Assembly: GCA_964030475.1 (NCBI GenBank)
Contig: CAXIPT010000001.1
Coordinates: forward strand, 21,170,868-21,234,867
Source: Tethya wilhelma
Lineage: Eukaryota; Porifera; Demospongiae; Tethyida; Tethyidae
Length of the DNA stretch: 64,000 nucleotides
Direction: 5' to 3'
Positions 50,701 through 59,188 of the stretch are shown here, in pieces. The notes beneath the pieces were generated by a model. The model had not been told where the DNA came from and did not search any database. It worked only from the letters and a program-made list of their open reading frames with translations. The first letter of the stretch is position 1. Each line of letters begins with the position of its first letter. The translations under genes and the position numbers were made by a program.

Positions 50701-53700
50701 AAAGGTTGAGTAGCAGCTACATGAGACTAATGAGCATGCGCATAATAATGCTACGTGGATAGATACCGTATATTTATTCTAATATAGGTACCGCGGTTTA
50801 GCCCCGACCACAATTATTACGGTTCCAATTAGAGGCGCCTTTTTGGAAGCGAATTATTTTCAGGCGGCGCCTAATTAAATTGGAACAGATATTGACAAGT
50901 GGCCGCAGCAGCTATTTTACTGCTTTTTAGCAGAGAAGAGTATACTTACCAGTTTTTGCACAGTTGATATAATTATATAAGTGAATTCTTCTCGGTTAAT
51001 GGTAGAACTGCCGCTGAAGTTCCGAGTCTTGATTGAGTCGCGCCGGCTACTCAAGTGAGTGACCATGCAAAGCTGAGTCTTGTTAGTTCTGGTTGAAATT
51101 CTGAGTTGTAATATACCGTATAGCGGGAAATTTTCGTTGGTGCAAAATTTTGTATAAACGCGCCAGAAGAAATTTTCCTAGTTTTAAATTTCATATACGC
51201 GGCGCATGCTCGTATAAAGCAAATGCGGAAGTTAAATTTTCGCAGTTTTAATTTTTGTATATTCGAACCGCATACGAAATATACGAAAATTTCCACCATA
51301 CAANTTTTTGTACGGACTAACCAGTCTCTAATAGTCTCCACACTGCATGTATTATTATAATAGTGTTGAAAAAAGTGAATGAACAAGTAGTAAAATTTCA
51401 AAAAAAATAAGCAGTGTAGGAATGGGCAGTGCATTAAAAAGTATTGGAACAAGGCAGGGTCTCAATTTCGGCTCATGACTACTTCATTTTTATGCCCAAC
51501 TCTTGGCCGGCAGTCTAGTTTAAGTTATATATACCTGTCTATTATAGTTTATACTCTATTGCTATAGTAGCCAAGTGATTGAGAAATTTGAACCAATGCA
51601 ATGAATAAGCTACGGTACTATTGTACAGATCATCGCAACACAACACTGAAAATCCAGCCATGATCAAGAATAAAAATGAAGTAGTCATATGCCGAAATTG
51701 AGACCCTGCCTTGTTCCAATACTTTTTAATGCACTGCCCATTCCTACACTGCTAATTTTTTTTGAAATTTTTACTACTTGTTTATTATATTACACATAGT
51801 AGGAATGTGCTGAATTACCCATAGACACAATGCAAATGTTTATCACCATAAAAAATCTAGCAAGATAGAGTTAGCTAAGCCTTCAAACTTGCATGCATAC
51901 TGTGTAGCCTTGTAGTGAGCATGAGTGGAGCTGTGGAAGGCATAATAGAGTCCAATATATGCAGCATGTGCGTGTGATCACACTGCCGAATTGAACCTTG
52001 TGTTAAAGCAATTTAAAAAGTTAATCACTGAAGGTACAGGTGAAATCCAAATTTTAAAGCTTGCTAAACTTACCAAAAAACTTGCTAAAATTACCAAAGA
52101 ACAGCTTTATGCTGTTATTGTGTCTTTAAAAAAAGCCGCAAAGGGTGAGTATGATCAGGCTAGCAAACATATCAGGCTGAGATTTCTTGCTCCTTTTTTG
52201 TGTGCTAATTAGTAGCTCTTTTTTGTCAGAATCACTTTTATTAGTAGATATTTGCCTACAGTAGCACTGTTATAGACTCAGAAAATGATTTAAAAGTTAG
52301 TTACTGACGGTAAAACAGTCCAGAAAACCTAACTTGTTGCTTTCCCGGCAAGATGCCGTGATATTTAAGCTGCAGTGCAGTTAGTTTTGCCCACACATTC
52401 AGGCCTCCCCCTTGTACATAGTTTTCGGGGTATACAGTGCAACCAGGTAAAAGAGCAAAAATTTGACTTTTTTGTTATTCACTAGATATCTTCCAGACTG
52501 TATGTGGTATGGAAGTATTGACAGTAGATATGTGTTTAGTAATCACTAGTGTGGCTTCAGTGAGTGGGCGGGTCTAATCACGTACTGCCTGTTGGGCGTG
52601 GCTCACATTTTACTCAGTAAGGTAGAGAAAAAACGTTAGCTATAAGATCTGACAAACTACTGGGAGTTAAGGAATGAAACGCTACATGCAGTTAGACATT
52701 ACATTGATAATTCTATGTACCAAACTAGAGCTTTTAACTCAAGAGTTTCAGCCCATAACAGTTGCATAAAGGCTCAAAACTAGCTAATTTTTAGTGCAAA
52801 AACGTTAGCTATAAAAAATCAACCTTCTCCTGAGAGTTAAGACCTCAAATTTTATTTGTGTATAGACAAAGGAACTCTCAAACTGTGTGCAAGATTTGGC
52901 AGTGAAGGCTCTTATCGTTTGTTAGAAAGGGTGCATTTTGTTAGCATTTTTGCAGCTTTTTGCAACTTTTTTTTGCAGTTTTTTGCAGTTGCATGGCTTC
53001 ATAAAATAACGGTAGTGATAGGGGAAATTTTTGTGTTTCAAAATCACTCAAAAACAATGAATTGGTACTTACCAGCAACAAATATAGTGAGTACNATGCT
53101 CTGCACCAATGCCTGTGACTACGGCAATCATAGTTCAAGGCTTACCTGCAATATGGCATGACCCATATGCATGTGATGGAAATGCATGACCAGCATGATT
53201 AATGTAGCTATAAAAATTAAGGGTATTCATATACACCATTGTTTTTTTGTTTGGTTGTTTTTTTACAAAAAAGGTAAGGGAGTGGCCTGGAATCTAGCTA
53301 GGCTATAAGTTACACACATATGCATGTGCATGCAAAAAACAGTGATGCAATACATTATAATTATACTGCAAGTTCCCACATTGTACTCGACAGCAACTGC
53401 CAAATTTGTCAAATACGAAATTTTCCTATAAACTAATGCCTTCTTAATTGTATAATAATAATGATCTCATATGAATATTGAGAGATTTACAGAATGTGAT
53501 GAGGAGGCCTATGAATCTTGTAGTTTCCCACAATACATATACATATGCTTAAAAGTGCTGTCTCATGCATGGAATCCGAACGTAAGTAAACTCAGATTAC
53601 ATTACATAATAATTAATGAAGCCACAAACAGATCACAAGTATATGCACAAGAATTTTAACTATGTGTATATAATACTTGCATGGACTACGGTAGTTTCAA

Positions 53701-56700
53701 ACCAAAATACAAGGCTACTAGCATTGCAGCTTGGACTTCTCACATCATGCAGCAGTAAATGGTAAGCACTTATATTTATTTCCAAGTCAGTCAATAGCAA
53801 AAATTTAATTGGCATCACCAAGAGGATTTTTGAGCCTGGTAACAAGACTAAGATAATACCAGCACACTCTCAACTCCATGGATCCATCTGTTGCGGGCTA
53901 TGCAAGGCTCCTGGAACTTGAATACACTTGCTTCTTAAGCTATCAAGCTTGGTAGATACGTGGATGTTGACAATGAACGGTGACGTTTGGAATACCGCTT
54001 CCGTTCAGTAAATTATATGGTAGAAATTGCATACTTCATACTATAACAATTATCTTCTAAAGATGGGCAGTGCGGTAAAAAGTATAATTGGAACAAGGTA
54101 TGTCTCAATTTCGGCACATGAATCATTTAACTTATTAATAATTGATCCCTGATCAAGTTATGGATCCTCATGAGTGTTGTAAATGCAATGATCTGTACAA
54201 TAGTACGTACCTTACTATTGATTGCAAACTTCTATACAAATCAGTTGATGAGTATATATAGGCAATGGAGTAAACAACAGACAGTAACTTAAATTGGACT
54301 GCTGGCCAAGAGTTGGGCAGAAAAAATGAAATAGTCATGTGCCAAAATTGAGACATGCCTAGCTTGTTTCAATACTTTTTACCGCACTGCTCATTCCTAC
54401 ACTATACTTATTTTCTAAAAATTTTTACTACTTATTCATTCACTTTTTTAACACTACAGTGTGGAGACCATTAGAGACTGGTTAGTCCCTACAAAAAGGT
54501 TGAGTAGCAGCTACATGAGACTAATGAGCATGCGCATAATAATGCTACGTGGATAGATACCGTATATTTATTCTAATATAGGTACCGCGGTTTAGCCCCG
54601 ACCACAATTATTACGGTTCCAATTAGAGGCGCCTTTTTGGAAGCGAATTATTTTCAGGCGGCGCCTAATTAAATTGGAACAGATATTGACAAGTGGCCGC
54701 AGCAGCTATTTTACTGCTTTTTAGCAGAGAAGAGTATACTTACCAGTTTTTGCACAGTTGATATAATTATATAAGTGAATTCTTCTCGGTTAATGGTAGA
54801 ACTGCCGCTGAAGTTCCGAGTCTTGATTGAGTCGCGCCGGCTACTCAAGTGAGTGACCATGCAAAGCTGAGTCTTGTTAGTTCTGGTTGAAATTCTGAGT
54901 TGTAATATACCGTATAGCGGGAAATTTTCGTTGGTGCAAAATTTTGTATAAACGCGCCAGAAGAAATTTTCCTAGTTTTAAATTTCATATACGCGGCGCA
55001 TGCTCGTATAAAGCAAATGCGGAAGTTAAATTTTCGCAGTTTTAATTTTTGTATATTCGAACCGCATACGAAATATACGAAAATTTCCACCATACAAAAA
55101 TTTCCCGCTATACGGTAGTACTGAAAGCAAGCTACTTTTCAAGTTTGTCTTCTATACTGACAGCTACTCGTTGAATTGCTGAGCTTGAGCTCGCAAAGAT
55201 CGAAAACGGTTCTAATTCAGAGTCCTAATTTAGGTGCCCTAAATTTAGCCCCTTTACCAACTTATAGTTAATTTTTCGGTTCCAATTAGTGGCACCTTTT
55301 GACACTGAAATTAATTTTTAGTGGCGCCTATATTAGAACGAATACGGTAATGACCTTTGAACTCTTACCTACAAAAATGGCTGCTTTTTTTTTTTTATTT
55401 TTTTTTTTTTTTTTATGATAATTTAGCCAAGTGGCAAGGGAGCACAAAATAGCATACTCATTGCTAATACAAACTGTTAACCCTATTACATTAGATATAT
55501 AATATAAAAGTACAGTATTACTATCTACATTACACGAAATACTGAAATAGAAGAATTAATTAAATCATTGATCTAAAAGTATAATGTTAGTTACTGCTTA
55601 AACTGTTCAACATTGTTACAAGACACTAATTCATGAGGCAGTGTATTCCATAGTTGAGCTGAGTCACTGAAAAATGAAAATTTAAACGCATTTGTTCCTG
55701 CAAATGGAACTGCTAATTGGGCTGAGTGTGACCGTGACTGATGTGTAAATGAGGCTTATGGGACATGCCGCCCCTTCCTACTATACGTACAATACCGTAT
55801 ACGTATGATATCAGTGGCGTAGCCAGGGGGGTGCTAAAGGTGCATTTGCACCCCCTTTTTTGTCTCGCGAAATTTACGCGTAGGTTTTGTAATGCGCTAT
55901 TTTTTAATTTTTTGTGCACTTACTTAGAAGCAACACGTAAAGCAGTCATTTTTGGCCGGAATTCAATCCAAAACAACTATTAGAAGCTTTCTATTTGCTG
56001 CTACAAGGCTTTAGAGAGCGTTCGATCTAGCGAGCGCGTGCTACTGCTCGATTTAATGAATGGGAGGGGCTAAAATTAGCTAATTAAGTGGGTGTGGTTT
56101 CCAGTCACGCAAAATTTCCGGCGCGCTTCGCGCGCATCATTTCTATTGCTCCCCCTTTTCTAAAATCCTGGCTACGCCCCTGGATATTATACTTACTGTA
56201 AGTCTCAACTGTGCACTACAGTATTACAATAGTGAGCATGCAAGCCTAAACTATACACTCAAACTGGAAAGAATTAAAGGAGCAAAACTTACTCTGAGTG
56301 CCAGGATGCATGTCATTGACAAGTACTTTAGAACATCCTATAAATATATTCATGCAGCAATACACCATGTTTTTACTATAGGATATATAACTTATCTGCT
56401 GACTCATCCTTGATTATGAATAACAATTTATTCACTATACAGTCATGTGAATAAGATTATTCATAGTGGATGCATGTGGGCTGTACCATTATAATTTTTT
56501 TAAAAAAAAGACCACAGTGCCTGCACATGATTACTGTTATAACTATAGGTCCTTTTGGCGAGAGAAACAAACTAAACATTGCAGCAATTTTTTTTTTTCA
56601 GATGTAATTTTCTTGGTCATCATAATAATGGTACTAACAGTAATTCACTATGAAATTTGTGGTTTTCATTCACAAGGATGCATCCCCTCCCCTTCCAAAT

Positions 56701-57535
56701 CTGCAAAATCTGTTAAAAATGCTACTCTTGAGGAAAAAAAAGAGACCTTGAATGATGTATTAGATCACATGCACGGTGACCAAACCACTGTCACCCAAAA
56801 AGTTTTAGAATATAACCAGGAAAGCCAAAGCATAACATTGTTATAATACCATAACAAATTTGAAAACATGCCAAGCCAATCAAATTCAGCCTAACAGTCT
56901 CGCCGGGAAACCAGCCAAGTACTGATACATGTATACACACACAGTAAAATAATTATAGTTTCAGTTTCTGAATTAGTGATTATTATAATACATGGGACAC
57001 TGTTTTCCCATGTACAAACATAATATCACATATAGCCATATAGAAATACCTTAAAACTTGGATCATATTAAGTGGTGACCATTAATTTTAAAAGCAATTT
57101 CAGTCCCAAAACTATGTAACTCATATAAATATTAGCTACACAATATTACTGGTGCGCAGGACACCAGACCCTTTCTTGCTAGATTTTAGGGGGGTGGGTA
57201 ATAGGGTCTGGTGCCGCCAGACTAGAGCCTGGACCGGGTTGCTCAATAGTTTAATAGTTGTTGTTTTGTCATGGGTCAGTCAACTGAGTGAAAGGTTTAG
57301 AGTGTTCATAAACTTACTGCTAACATCATGTACGTCTTCAGACGAGCCAGTTGCTGGCCCTGCCATAAAAAGAATGAAACAGGAGATCATTACGGCATAG
57401 TCACGGCACAGTAACTATTAATTTTCAGTAATAACTCAAGATGATGAGCTCAGGGGCGCGACTATCATGATAAACAAACTTACGTTCAGTGCTGCTCTGT
57501 GGGTCTGACCCCTGAGGTTGTGTGTCTTTGTTCAT
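32784..57535 (-). CDS. Divergent acetyl-CoA-synthetase-like protein with extra N-terminal region
   Basis: Adenylate-forming family, closest in appearance to short-chain acyl/acetyl-CoA synthetases. Exons (high to low), phases agreeing: 57535-57484, 56337-56293, 48927-48847, 47861-47754, 42604-41835, 40037-39830, 39707-39599, then about ten more to the stop at 32784-32786. The 256-codon exon at 42604 is an unfamiliar alpha-rich domain. The synthetase begins at EHPKDFWGE and shows [69 protein letters not shown] and a C-terminal [13 protein letters not shown] (usual catalytic Lys in SGK). The phosphate loop reads [11 protein letters not shown], lacking the usual TGKPKG, and SGHRIG is replaced by KDVWLNIP, so activity may be weak or lost. 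An earlier ATG at 57640 is possible. Introns are swollen by elements and by assembly duplications. Confidence 0.72.
34128..34348. mobile_element. MITE, TATAGYGGGAAAGTTT ends
   Basis: Inverted ends ATATAGTGGGAAAGTTTC and CTTTCCCACTATATAC; relative at the right edge of the window (63836). Intronic. Confidence 0.65.
36114..36490. mobile_element. Partial copy of the ~630-bp companion repeat
   Basis: Matches the right two thirds of 31653-32281, from the GAAAAGAACTTG segment to CCCATTCCTACTATACGTAC. Intronic. Confidence 0.7.
36749..37361. mobile_element. Pogo/Tc1-like non-autonomous element (CAGTCGAACCTCC ends)
   Basis: Starts CAGTCGAACCTCCGAACAAGG and ends TAGGTTCAACTG, flanked by TA on both sides, as expected for a Tc1/mariner-pogo insertion. 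Internal GGAGGTTGTCC-type repeats; no transposase frame. Confidence 0.75.
37731..37950. mobile_element. MITE, TACCGTATAGYGGGTAAA ends
   Basis: Terminal inverted repeats TACCGTATAG and CTATACGGTA with AATTGGCGAA-type inner repeats. Intronic in the synthetase gene. Confidence 0.85.
38003..38514. mobile_element. Companion-repeat fragment plus 388-bp-type element
   Basis: An inverted fragment of the ~630-bp repeat (38003-38127) joined to an inverted-repeat element at 38128-38514. Intronic, just downstream of the [11 protein letters not shown] exon. Confidence 0.7.
40098..40387. mobile_element. MITE, TACCGTATAGCGGGTAAA ends
   Basis: 290 bp with near-perfect TACCGTATAGCGGGTAAATT ends in inverted orientation. 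Same family as 37731. It lies in the intron between the N-terminal-region exon and the first synthetase exon. Confidence 0.85.
40946..41744. mobile_element. Half of the 388-bp element plus ~630-bp companion repeat
   Basis: Begins at the N at 40945. The first 238 bp (40946-41183) are the exact reverse complement of 51305-51542. The companion repeat continues to about 41744. Confidence 0.8.
42746..43847. mobile_element. Inverted companion repeat plus 388-bp-type element
   Basis: The ~630-bp repeat in reverse orientation (about 42746-43327) followed by an inverted-repeat element to 43847. Together with 40946-41744 it brackets the exon at 41835-42604 as an inverted pair. Confidence 0.75.
43205..46207. 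repeat. 1501-bp exact direct repeat across an N
   Basis: 43205-44705 recurs as 44707-46207 (offset 1502) with a single N at 44706. The left copy stops exactly at the N while the right copy continues. Best read as two unmerged overlapping contigs. Confidence 0.9.
45417..46236. mobile_element. Pogo/Tc1-like non-autonomous element (CAGTCGAACCTCC ends)
   Basis: About 820 bp from CAGTCGAACCTCCGAATAAA to GGTTCCACTATACTG, flanked by TA. Family relative of 36749-37361. A version cut off at the N lies at 43915-44705. Confidence 0.7.
46237..47753. other. Intron of the synthetase gene, no exon recognised
   Basis: AT-rich, without clear elements. The frame at 47174-47404 has no recognisable domain. Confidence 0.5.
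50270..50640. mobile_element. 388-bp-type inverted-repeat element
   Basis: Arms GGGCAGTGCGGTAAAAAGTA and TACTTTTTACCGCACTGC. The same element reappears at 54064-54434 through the contig duplication. Confidence 0.75.
51305..53094. other. Segment between two Ns, probably misplaced and inverted
   Basis: Contains a 388-bp-type element (51386-51783), a short A-rich open frame (51991-52212) with no recognised domain, and two diverged AAAACGTTAGCTATAA stretches. No exon of the synthetase gene is seen here. Confidence 0.6.
54908..55117. mobile_element. MITE, TACCGTATAGCGGGAAATTT ends
   Basis: 210 bp with terminal inverted repeats TACCGTATAGCGGGAAATTT and AAATTTCCCGCTATACGGTA. A copy at 51114 is cut off by the N at 51304. 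Confidence 0.88.
55812..56182. mobile_element. 371-bp MITE, CAGTGGCGTAGCCAGG ends
   Basis: Starts CAGTGGCGTAGCCAGG and ends CCTGGCTACGCCCCTG, flanked by the 5-bp direct repeat GATAT. End sequence and 5-bp target duplication resemble the element at 7163-7526. Confidence 0.85.
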
Positions 57536-57702
57536 AACGAGGCTTGAATTCCTACACTGTAGCGAGCGAGTCTCAATGACTGGGATCCGGCGGGAGGAGA
57601 GAGCCGAGCAAACTTTGAAGTCATAGCCTGGACTGACCACAAATAAATTTGCATGCTTATAATTAGAACGGGCCCAAAAAAGAAATTTTGCAATTACTCT
57701 TT
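57536..57702. promoter_or_regulatory. Divergent promoter, synthetase gene / SDR gene
   Basis: 167 bp between the likely start codons of the synthetase-like gene (-) and the SDR (+). No named motif recognised. Shorter if the upstream ATG at 57640 is used. Confidence 0.5.
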
Positions 57703-58833
57703 ATGATGGCTTCATACGTATACAGTCTCAGGAGATTTATTCATAAAATAACGTCTGAGTTTGGAACATCCAGAGCAGTCGTTTCTCGTACTACGAGTCT
57801 AGTACCAAGATTCAGGCAGAATTCAACTTCAGCAGGATTCAATAACTTTCTTCAATCTCGTGTGTCCTTCAGAGTGGCCACAGGTCTCTGGGTAGGTGTG
57901 TGTGGTTCACTACTGGTCTATGTGTTGAAAAAAAGAAAGAAGAAGAACAAAAATGAAAGCCAGGGAGGATTGTCAGGAACTGGTAGTGATGGTAATCAAG
58001 GACGTATTGTAAATCGATTCATGAACAAGGTGGTTGTCATAACAGGAGCAGCTGGGGATATTGGTGGCACTACTGCCTCAGCATTTGCTCGTGAAGGAGC
58101 CACACTGGTGTTGGTCGATCTTCCTCAACTGGATGATGTCCTCAAAGAGAAGAGCAAGGCTTTAAAAAGTGAGGGAGCATCGTTAGTTTTTCATGTAACT
58201 GCCGATGTCACGAAGCAAGAAGATGTACAGAAGATGGTAGAATACACAGTGCATAAAGCTGGCAAAATAGATTGTTTATTCAACAATGCCGGCATTCAAG
58301 GTGAACTCCGACCTCTTTACGAACAAAAGGACGAAGTGTTCCAAAGAGTCATCAACATAAACGTCTACGGTGCCTTCCTAGTCATGAAGTACATCTCTAA
58401 AGCAATGATGGAAACAGGTTCAAAGGGTGTCATCGTCAACACTGCAAGTCTAGCTGGACTTGTCGGGCCCGGTAACATGGCTGCTTATGCTACTTCAAAG
58501 TTTGGAGTGGTGGGGATGACCAAAACAGCAGCTAAAGATCTGGCACCGTTTGGGATACGAGTTTGTGCCATAGCACCCGGTATTCTTGAAGGAAAGATGT
58601 GGGGAACTCAGGTGAAGGGGGTTGCTGAGTGTCGTAAACGTTTACTCGGGGATGATAGTCCAGTGACAGAGGAGGAATTCCATCAACAGGAGCAGCGAAT
58701 GATCAATGACACACCATTGAGACGTCTCGGACGATTGTCTGAAGTGGCATCGGTTGTTTTGTTTCTCTGCTCCGACGAGGCCTCCTATCTTACTGGAGTG
58801 ACTCTGAATATCGATGGAGGAAAGTTACGTTGA
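57703..58833 (+). CDS. Intronless short-chain dehydrogenase/reductase with N-terminal membrane anchor
   Basis: NAD(P)-dependent oxidoreductase of the classical SDR fold; substrate unknown. Single exon of about 376 codons from ATG 57703 (the next codon is also ATG). N-terminus: an Arg/Ser-rich stretch without acidic clusters, a hydrophobic segment GLWVGVCGSLLVYVL (about residues 63-77), then a basic KKRKKKNK run. This suggests a mitochondrial signal or a membrane anchor. SDR core seen in order: TGAAGDIG cofactor loop, a D ending strand 2 (LVLVDLP), NNAG, TASLAG with the catalytic Ser, YATSK with catalytic Tyr and Lys, and a C-terminal YLTGVTLNIDGG. The absence of introns contrasts with its neighbours and could reflect a retrocopy or transfer; not decidable here. 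Confidence 0.88.
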   Translation: MMASYVYSLRRFIHKITSEFGTSRAVVSRTTSLVPRFRQNSTSAGFNNFLQSRVSFRVATGLWVGVCGSLLVYVLKKRKKKNKNESQGGLSGTGSDGNQGRIVNRFMNKVVVITGAAGDIGGTTASAFAREGATLVLVDLPQLDDVLKEKSKALKSEGASLVFHVTADVTKQEDVQKMVEYTVHKAGKIDCLFNNAGIQGELRPLYEQKDEVFQRVININVYGAFLVMKYISKAMMETGSKGVIVNTASLAGLVGPGNMAAYATSKFGVVGMTKTAAKDLAPFGIRVCAIAPGILEGKMWGTQVKGVAECRKRLLGDDSPVTEEEFHQQEQRMINDTPLRRLGRLSEVASVVLFLCSDEASYLTGVTLNIDGGKLR

Positions 58834-59188
58834 GAACATAAACATAATGTACAAGTTGTTTTTTTCTATTGCTTTTTATCGAAAGATATGTGTGTGGTTA
58901 TAAGAATTTGCTTCATTCACAGATTCTAAAATTTTTTGAAATACTATATAATGTCACGTGGAAGACAAGCAAACAATTGCACACAGACATAATGAACTGT
59001 ACTGGGTACACTCTAAATAAACTTTAACAGCTAATAAGAACTTTTAGGTACAGTATATCAATAACAACCACCAGTTCCTTATACATGTACATGTGTAAAA
59101 CTCACCTAATACTACAATGTCCAAGTCACAAGGTTATAATAGTTATATGCAAGTACTGTAAAAGACATATCCAGGCTCGAAATTAATT
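58834..59188. other. Convergent 3' spacer
   Basis: AT-rich region between the SDR (+) and the decarboxylase gene (-). An AATAAA signal for the SDR is near 59016. No other feature seen. Confidence 0.6.

Larger units (their letters stand above)
49302..55097. repeat. 2002-bp exact direct repeat flanking a 1.8-kb segment
   Basis: 49302-51303 recurs as 53096-55097 (offset 3794). The left copy ends at the N at 51304 and the right copy starts at the N at 53095. Between them lies 51305-53094, whose first 238 bp match 40946-41183 in reverse complement. This pattern indicates misplaced contigs. Confidence 0.9.

Noticed and set aside
49302..51303. Possible lncRNA or gene family member duplicated at 53096
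   Set aside because: Exact identity ending at Ns is better explained by overlapping contigs.
51991..52212. Lys/Leu-rich 73-codon open frame
   Set aside because: Simple composition with internal AAACTTGCTAAA repetition in a segment that is probably misplaced; no homology recognised.
56466..56846. 126-codon open frame with a hydrophobic segment
   Set aside because: The part after a possible acceptor (TTTTTTTTTTCAG at 56600) could be an exon, but no start, partner exon or family is visible.
57152..57400. 82-codon open frame on + strand ending [12 protein letters not shown]
   Set aside because: Only the end, after TCTTCAG, looks exon-like; no partner exon found and it overlaps the first intron of the synthetase gene.
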